DNA from: Bacillota bacterium | GTDB taxonomy: Bacteria > Bacillota_E > JAJZYS01 > JAJYTV01 | Direction: 5' to 3' | DNA length: 64,000 nucleotides | NCBI GenBank assembly: GCA_021845645.1 | Contig: JAJZVM010000020.1 | Span: forward strand, 5,714-69,713 | In this document: piece by piece, positions 60,382-64,000 of the stretch | Position numbering within the stretch: the first letter of the stretch is position 1 | Layout: each line of letters starts with the position of its first letter | Program-made: the position numbers and the translations under genes | The notes under the pieces: generated by a model | The model's input: the letters and a program-made list of their open reading frames with translations, nothing else | Told to the model about the DNA's origin: nothing | Databases searched by the model: none

Positions 60382-61386
60382 GTGGACACAACGCATTTAC
60401 TGCAGTTAACTCTTATAACCACGAAGGAAGCCCTTGTAGGTGTCGCGCTACCGGTTGCCCTTTTGCTCTTCGCTGTCGCGTATGTCGAGGCGGCAGGTTA
60501 CCTGGACTTCGAGCGGCTGTTTGCAAAGGCGCGAGGGCTGCAGCCTGTCCTCGGCGCGGTGGCGTCCGCTGTGCCGGGCTGCGCAGGCAGCATCACACTT
60601 ACGCGCCTCTATGGTCTCGGGGCCGTCACGGCCGGCACGCTCTACGCCGCGCACGTGGCCACCTTAGGGGACGCCGCGTTTGTGCTTTGGAGCCGGAAAC
60701 CCTTGGAGACCCTGGCGCTTACGGCGATCGTGGCCGCGATCGGCGCCATCTTCGGCTACGTTGTCCAGTCCACCGCCGTGGGCCGGTTCCTGCGGCTGGA
60801 AGACGCGACCTTCAGCTGCCCGGTGCCGAACCGGCTGCCGCTTTGGGCTGCAGCCCTTTGGCCCGCCCTGCTGCTCCTGGGTCTCTTCGCTGCGTTGCTG
60901 ATTCCGACACAGACGTTCCTCTCGGGCGGCATCGCACTCGGGCTCGCCGCACTCGGTGTGGTGATCCTCAGGCTGCCGCCGGCACCGGAACCGAAGAGGC
61001 CGCTTGTGCGGGCACTTCAATCCTCGGTGCGCGATGCGGCGGAGATCGTCGTCTGGGTGGTGGCCGCGGACGTCCTGTTCCAGGTCGCGAATGCCGTTTC
61101 GCACGGCCTCCTGGTGCAGATGCTGCACGGCGACGTGCTCGCTGACGTGCTGCTCGCCACCGCCGTTGGCCTCATTCCCGGCTGCGGACCGCAGATCGTG
61201 GTCGCGACGCTTTTCGTGAGCGGCGACCTCCCCTTTGCGGCACTCCTCGCCAATACCCTGAGCCAGCACGGCGACGCGATCTTCCCGCTGCTCAAGGCCC
61301 AGCGCAGACTCGCCGCGTATCTGACGCTCGCGGGCGGCGTCGTGGGCGCCGTGGTAGGCCTGATGTGGGCCGGCATCATGCCGTGA
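60382..61386 (+). CDS. Putative manganese/heavy-metal exporter (ArsP_2-like, 10 TM)
   Basis: 334 residues with about ten membrane helices in two related halves. Each half holds a conserved Pro-Gly-Cys-Gly-type turn: SAVPGCAGSITLTRLYGLGAVTAGTLYAAHVATLGDAAF (residues ~64-100, shown here in short form as VPGCAGS and TLGDAAF) and LIPGCGPQIV in the second half. This pattern marks the family annotated as putative manganese transporter. The operator-like repeats upstream fit metal control. GTG 60382 with TTAGGAA upstream. Confidence 0.78.
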   Translation: MDTTHLLQLTLITTKEALVGVALPVALLLFAVAYVEAAGYLDFERLFAKARGLQPVLGAVASAVPGCAGSITLTRLYGLGAVTAGTLYAAHVATLGDAAFVLWSRKPLETLALTAIVAAIGAIFGYVVQSTAVGRFLRLEDATFSCPVPNRLPLWAAALWPALLLLGLFAALLIPTQTFLSGGIALGLAALGVVILRLPPAPEPKRPLVRALQSSVRDAAEIVVWVVAADVLFQVANAVSHGLLVQMLHGDVLADVLLATAVGLIPGCGPQIVVATLFVSGDLPFAALLANTLSQHGDAIFPLLKAQRRLAAYLTLAGGVVGAVVGLMWAGIMP

Positions 61387-61389
61387 CGC

Positions 61390-61418
61390 TTGCCGAGGCC
61401 CCGAGCAGTCGGTATAAT
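61390..61418 (+). promoter_or_regulatory. Promoter of the tRNA-Gly/tRNA-Thr pair
   Basis: TTGCCG, 17 bases, TATAAT; the tRNA begins 10 bases later. Confidence 0.75.
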
Positions 61419-61427
61419 GGCCTTTGC

Positions 61428-61502
61428 GCGGGAGTAGTTCAGCGGTAGAATATCGGCTTCCCAAGCCGAGGGTCGCGGGTTCGAATCCCGTCTCCCGCTC
61501 CA
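61428..61502 (+). tRNA. tRNA-Gly(CCC)
   Basis: Complete cloverleaf with CCA: acceptor GCGGGAG/CTCCCGC, anticodon loop TTCCCAA (CCC), T-arm GCGGG-TTCGAAT-CCCGT. Confidence 0.95.
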
Positions 61503-61508
61503 GTCTTT

Positions 61509-61584
61509 GCTGGTGTAGCTCAGTTGGTAGAGCAGCGCACTCGTAATGCGCAGGTCGTCAGTTCGAGTCTGACCACCAGCTCCA
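61509..61584 (+). tRNA. tRNA-Thr(CGT)
   Basis: Complete cloverleaf with CCA: acceptor GCTGGTG/CACCAGC, anticodon loop CTCGTAA (CGT). Six bases after tRNA-Gly. Accessory DNA begins beyond its terminator, so it may be an integration site. Confidence 0.95.
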
Positions 61585-61614
61585 GAAAATCCAGCAACAA
61601 AGCGGACTACAAGA

Positions 61615-61654
61615 CTCAACCCCCCAAGGGTATCGAGGGGTTGAGCGCGTTTTT
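61615..61654 (+). terminator. Terminator of the tRNA pair
   Basis: CTCAACCCC pairs with GGGGTTGAG, then CGCG and TTTTT. Confidence 0.8.
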
Positions 61655-62052
61655 GGGGCCATCTTGGGGCCGTGGCGCGGGCTGGACGCCAGTTCGCTCG
61701 GCGGACGTGGCTTTACTACACGGAGTCGTGCTTGTAGTCAGTACAACGGGAAAGTCGCAGCGTGCGCCGCGGCTAGGCTGGAACCCCGGAGACTCTGTCG
61801 GGGGCTACCCGAGTCGTGAGCACTCCCTCCTTAGTGCGCCTTGGCGGGTGCGAAGCGCTCGTGTCTCTGCTACCCAGCAAGATGGGCCTAGTTGGGCCTC
61901 TACTCGGCTGGGCTCCCGCCTTCAGGTTGAAGTGGGGGACCCTGCGTTTCGTCGGCTTCTAGCGAGAACCGATCCCTTAGGTCCGATGGTATCCACTCCG
62001 CGAACCAAGACGTCTGGGCGTAATCGTACACAAAGGTATATATCTCCCACAT
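61655..62052. other. Junction DNA between tRNA-Thr terminator and RHS gene
   Basis: About 400 bases without an assured gene or promoter. The only candidate is the 50-codon minus-strand frame at 61900-62052. It looks like joined fragments at an island edge. Confidence 0.45.
61900..62052 (-). CDS. Possible 50-residue protein
   Basis: From ATG 62052 the frame reads MWEIYTFVYDYAQTSWFAEW, then a charged, Pro/Gly-rich end. The aromatic-rich, protein-like composition differs from the Arg-rich shadows typical of this genome. There is no strong ribosome site. It could be a gene remnant or an antisense artefact. Confidence 0.25.
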   Translation of the reverse strand: MWEIYTFVYDYAQTSWFAEWIPSDLRDRFSLEADETQGPPLQPEGGSPAE

Positions 62053-63957
62053 GTGAATTGGCTGGTTTCCTACGGCTACGACTATGCTAATCGCCTGACT
62101 TCGGTGCAGTATACGAGCGGCTCGCAGGTCAGTTCGGAGACGCGAACGCTCGACCCGTCCGGCAACACCACGAACATCGCGTTCTCCGTGCCGCAGTTCG
62201 GCGGCCAGGCGACGCAGGCCTGGAATATCGGGCACGTCTGGGATGCTGCCTCGCGCCTCAGCACCCTTACCGACACGCAGGGCTCGGCGGTGCATACCGC
62301 GCAATATCAGTACACCGCGAACGGCGACGTCTCGAGCATCACGGTCGGAACGGCGCAGGTCACCTACACGTACGACCCCGACGGCAGGGTGTTGCAGGTC
62401 ATTGGTGAGAGCGGAGGCCATCAGCTACTCAACAAAACCAATACCTATGACGCGGACGGGAACCTGACGAACGTCCAGAACGGCGGCGTTTCGCAAACCT
62501 ACGCCTACGACTCACAAGATCAACTGGTGTCCGCTGACGGCTGGACGTACGCGTACGACGCACTCGGCAATCGCACCTCGCAGGCAGAAGGCACAAGCAG
62601 TGACGGCACGGTGATGACCTATCAGTATGACGCCGAAGGCAATCGCCTGAACACCATTACGACGAAGGTCACCACCACGACCCTCGTAAACTGCCCGGGC
62701 GGCGTGATCGACCCCACGTGCTTGTGGAATCCGATCCTTCGAAAGATGGTGTGTGAGTGCACGCCCGAGACGACGACATCGACCGAGACGACCAACTTCA
62801 CCTACGACGCTATCGGCAACCTGCTCTCAGACGGCACACGCACCTATACCTGGAACGCGGCTGACCAACTCTCGTCGGTCACTGAGAACGGCACCACGTA
62901 CAACTACTCGTACGACGGTCTGGGCCGGCGAATCGGCGCCAACGGCGACGCGGTCTACTACTACGGCACCTCCAACCAGATCGCCTACGTGGCGGACGCG
63001 AACGACAACGTGCTCTTCCGCATCTCCTACGACCAGGGCGGCACACCGCAGTTCATCACGGTCTACGTAAATGGCAGTCCCCTCACCTATGCCTACGTCT
63101 ACGACGGCCTCGGAAACGTCGTCGGCCTCATCGACGACAACGCCGCCGCCGCGACCTACGGACAGTACGTCGTGGCGTACAACTACGACGCCTGGGGAAA
63201 TGTCACAGTCTCGTACGACACTAGCGGGATCGGCCTTGCCAAGACGAACCCCTTCACCTACAAGGGCTACTGGTTCGACTGGTCGACGGGTCTCTACTAC
63301 CTGAACGCGCGGTACTACAACCCGGCCTGGGGCAGGTTCATCAGCCCGGACCCGGCGGGTCTGACGCCGGGAGATGCGTCTTCGTACAATGCCTACGAGT
63401 ACGCGGCGAACAATCCCCTCACGGTTTCTGACCCAACCGGCGAGATGCACCAGGAAGGTGGCGGCCCCCGAGTTGGTGGGCCACCAAGCAGCGGCGGACA
63501 AAGCGGGAGCAATGGGAGCAACGGGAGCAATGGGAGCGGCGGTGGCGACAGCGGTGCGAGTGGGAGTGGCGCCAGCGGCGGCGGTAGCACAGCACAAGAG
63601 GTAAGCAATGCACTCTCTGGACTTTCGGTGCCAGCGTCAGGAGTGGCCGTTGGTTGTGGGGGGTGGGCACTTGTAACCGTAGCCGCTCCTGAGTCTGGCG
63701 CCCCAGAAGGCGCGACGGCTTGCGTAGCTGCTGCGGATGGGATCGCATTTGGTAGCGGTGTTGCGGTTTTTGGCATAGACGGCTACTTGGCGTATAGCGG
63801 GCATGGTTCATGGACGCAATTTGTAGCGGATGGTGTGGCCCTCGCTTTCGGAGGAGCAGGATGGGCAAAATTCAGGGGAGTGGATGAACAGGTGTTGCGC
63901 ATACTGGCGCAGAAGGTAAGCCTAATTACATGGGGCTGGAACTTGAGCCATCGCTAG
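62053..63957 (+). CDS. RHS/YD-repeat protein, 5'-truncated, with variable C-terminal domain
   Basis: 634 residues. Residues 1-395 are a run of YD repeats (YDANRL, YDPDGR, YDALGN, YDGLGRR types) without the N-terminal domains or signal sequence of complete RHS proteins. The RHS core hallmark is at about 400-470 (TGLYYLNARYYNPAWGRF, SPDP, NAYEYAANNPL, DPTGE). After it comes a Gly/Ser/Asn-rich linker and ~120 hydrophobic residues with no toxin motif I know. In RHS proteins this end is the exchangeable toxin, usually with an immunity gene next. As it begins in mid-repeat beside a tRNA gene, it may be a displaced RHS tip. GTG 62053 lacks a good ribosome site. Confidence 0.75.
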   Translation: MNWLVSYGYDYANRLTSVQYTSGSQVSSETRTLDPSGNTTNIAFSVPQFGGQATQAWNIGHVWDAASRLSTLTDTQGSAVHTAQYQYTANGDVSSITVGTAQVTYTYDPDGRVLQVIGESGGHQLLNKTNTYDADGNLTNVQNGGVSQTYAYDSQDQLVSADGWTYAYDALGNRTSQAEGTSSDGTVMTYQYDAEGNRLNTITTKVTTTTLVNCPGGVIDPTCLWNPILRKMVCECTPETTTSTETTNFTYDAIGNLLSDGTRTYTWNAADQLSSVTENGTTYNYSYDGLGRRIGANGDAVYYYGTSNQIAYVADANDNVLFRISYDQGGTPQFITVYVNGSPLTYAYVYDGLGNVVGLIDDNAAAATYGQYVVAYNYDAWGNVTVSYDTSGIGLAKTNPFTYKGYWFDWSTGLYYLNARYYNPAWGRFISPDPAGLTPGDASSYNAYEYAANNPLTVSDPTGEMHQEGGGPRVGGPPSSGGQSGSNGSNGSNGSGGGDSGASGSGASGGGSTAQEVSNALSGLSVPASGVAVGCGGWALVTVAAPESGAPEGATACVAAADGIAFGSGVAVFGIDGYLAYSGHGSWTQFVADGVALAFGGAGWAKFRGVDEQVLRILAQKVSLITWGWNLSHR

Positions 63958-63985
63958 ATGTGTCGTGCCTTTGGGGGAAGTGGCG

Positions 63986-64000
63986 ATGCGAGATTTTGAG
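63986..64000 (+). CDS. Start of a possible immunity gene (cut by the window edge)
   Basis: ATG 63986 with GGGGGAAG five bases upstream, 28 bases after the RHS stop; only MRDFE is visible. An immunity gene is expected in this position, but five codons cannot confirm it. Confidence 0.3.

Noticed and set aside
63500..63600. Tandem Gly/Ser/Asn codon repeats as a CRISPR or satellite
   Set aside because: Short, irregular and in frame; a flexible linker in the RHS protein. No CRISPR array is seen anywhere in the window.

Overview
The window is a high-GC chromosomal segment from a spore-forming Gram-positive bacterium (Bacillota). The evidence is the gene order around the replication origin (gyrA-gyrB-remB-DUF721-recF-S4-dnaN-dnaA | oriC | rpmH-rnpA-yidD-yidC-jag-rsmG-noc-parA-parB), a noc/parA/parB set with a perfect parS site, spore genes (a CotF-like coat protein, YyaC), a T-box leader, and heavy use of GTG and TTG starts. 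A secreted sedolisin (S53) protease and a NiFe hydrogenase operon suggest an acid-tolerant, hydrogen-using lineage of the Sulfobacillus/Thermaerobacter kind. That placement is inference, not identification.

Layout. (1) 1-7.6 kb is an accessory island with codon use unlike the core. It holds the start of an unknown gene, a Mrr-nuclease/STAND-NTPase protein, a tyrosine recombinase, a broken CoiA-like gene, and a Cap4-like nuclease domain fused to several beta-sandwich modules. These are separated by decayed tRNA 3' halves, each followed by a near-identical terminator, and the island abuts an intact tRNA-Arg. (2) 7.7-20.4 kb carries a Crp-family regulator, a hydrogenase maturation protease, and a long minus-strand operon: nickel permease, fused beta-gamma hydrogenase electron-transfer subunit, small subunit, large subunit, hypC-D-E-A-B-F. 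Together these make, supply with nickel and mature a group 3b-like (NAD(P)-linked) NiFe hydrogenase. (3) 20.6-23.2 kb is a three-gene end-joining set with Ku, ligase and polymerase as separate genes. (4) 23.2-33.6 kb holds an amino-acid permease, two tRNA-Ser genes, serS and mtnA behind a T-box leader, pdxS-pdxT, a frameshifted DUF192 gene, the sedolisin and a coat protein.

(5) 33.7-60.2 kb is the replication core. The origin lies between dnaA and rpmH; most genes point away from it, so transcription and replication mostly run the same way. To the left are dnaN, recF, gyrB and gyrA. To the right are ribosome, membrane-insertion and segregation genes, then small housekeeping genes, rpsF-ssb-rpsR, rplI, dnaB and purA. 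(6) 60.2-61.6 kb has a likely manganese exporter behind paired operator-like repeats, then tRNA-Gly and tRNA-Thr. (7) 61.6 kb to the end is a second accessory region entering beside tRNA-Thr, with a 5'-truncated RHS protein and the first codons of a possible partner gene.

The most unusual items are the Cap4-like nuclease/beta-sandwich fusion in the recombinase island, the array of displaced tRNA halves, the one-chain beta-gamma hydrogenase subunit, the serine-tRNA cluster behind a T-box, and several genes that seem to need CTG start codons.
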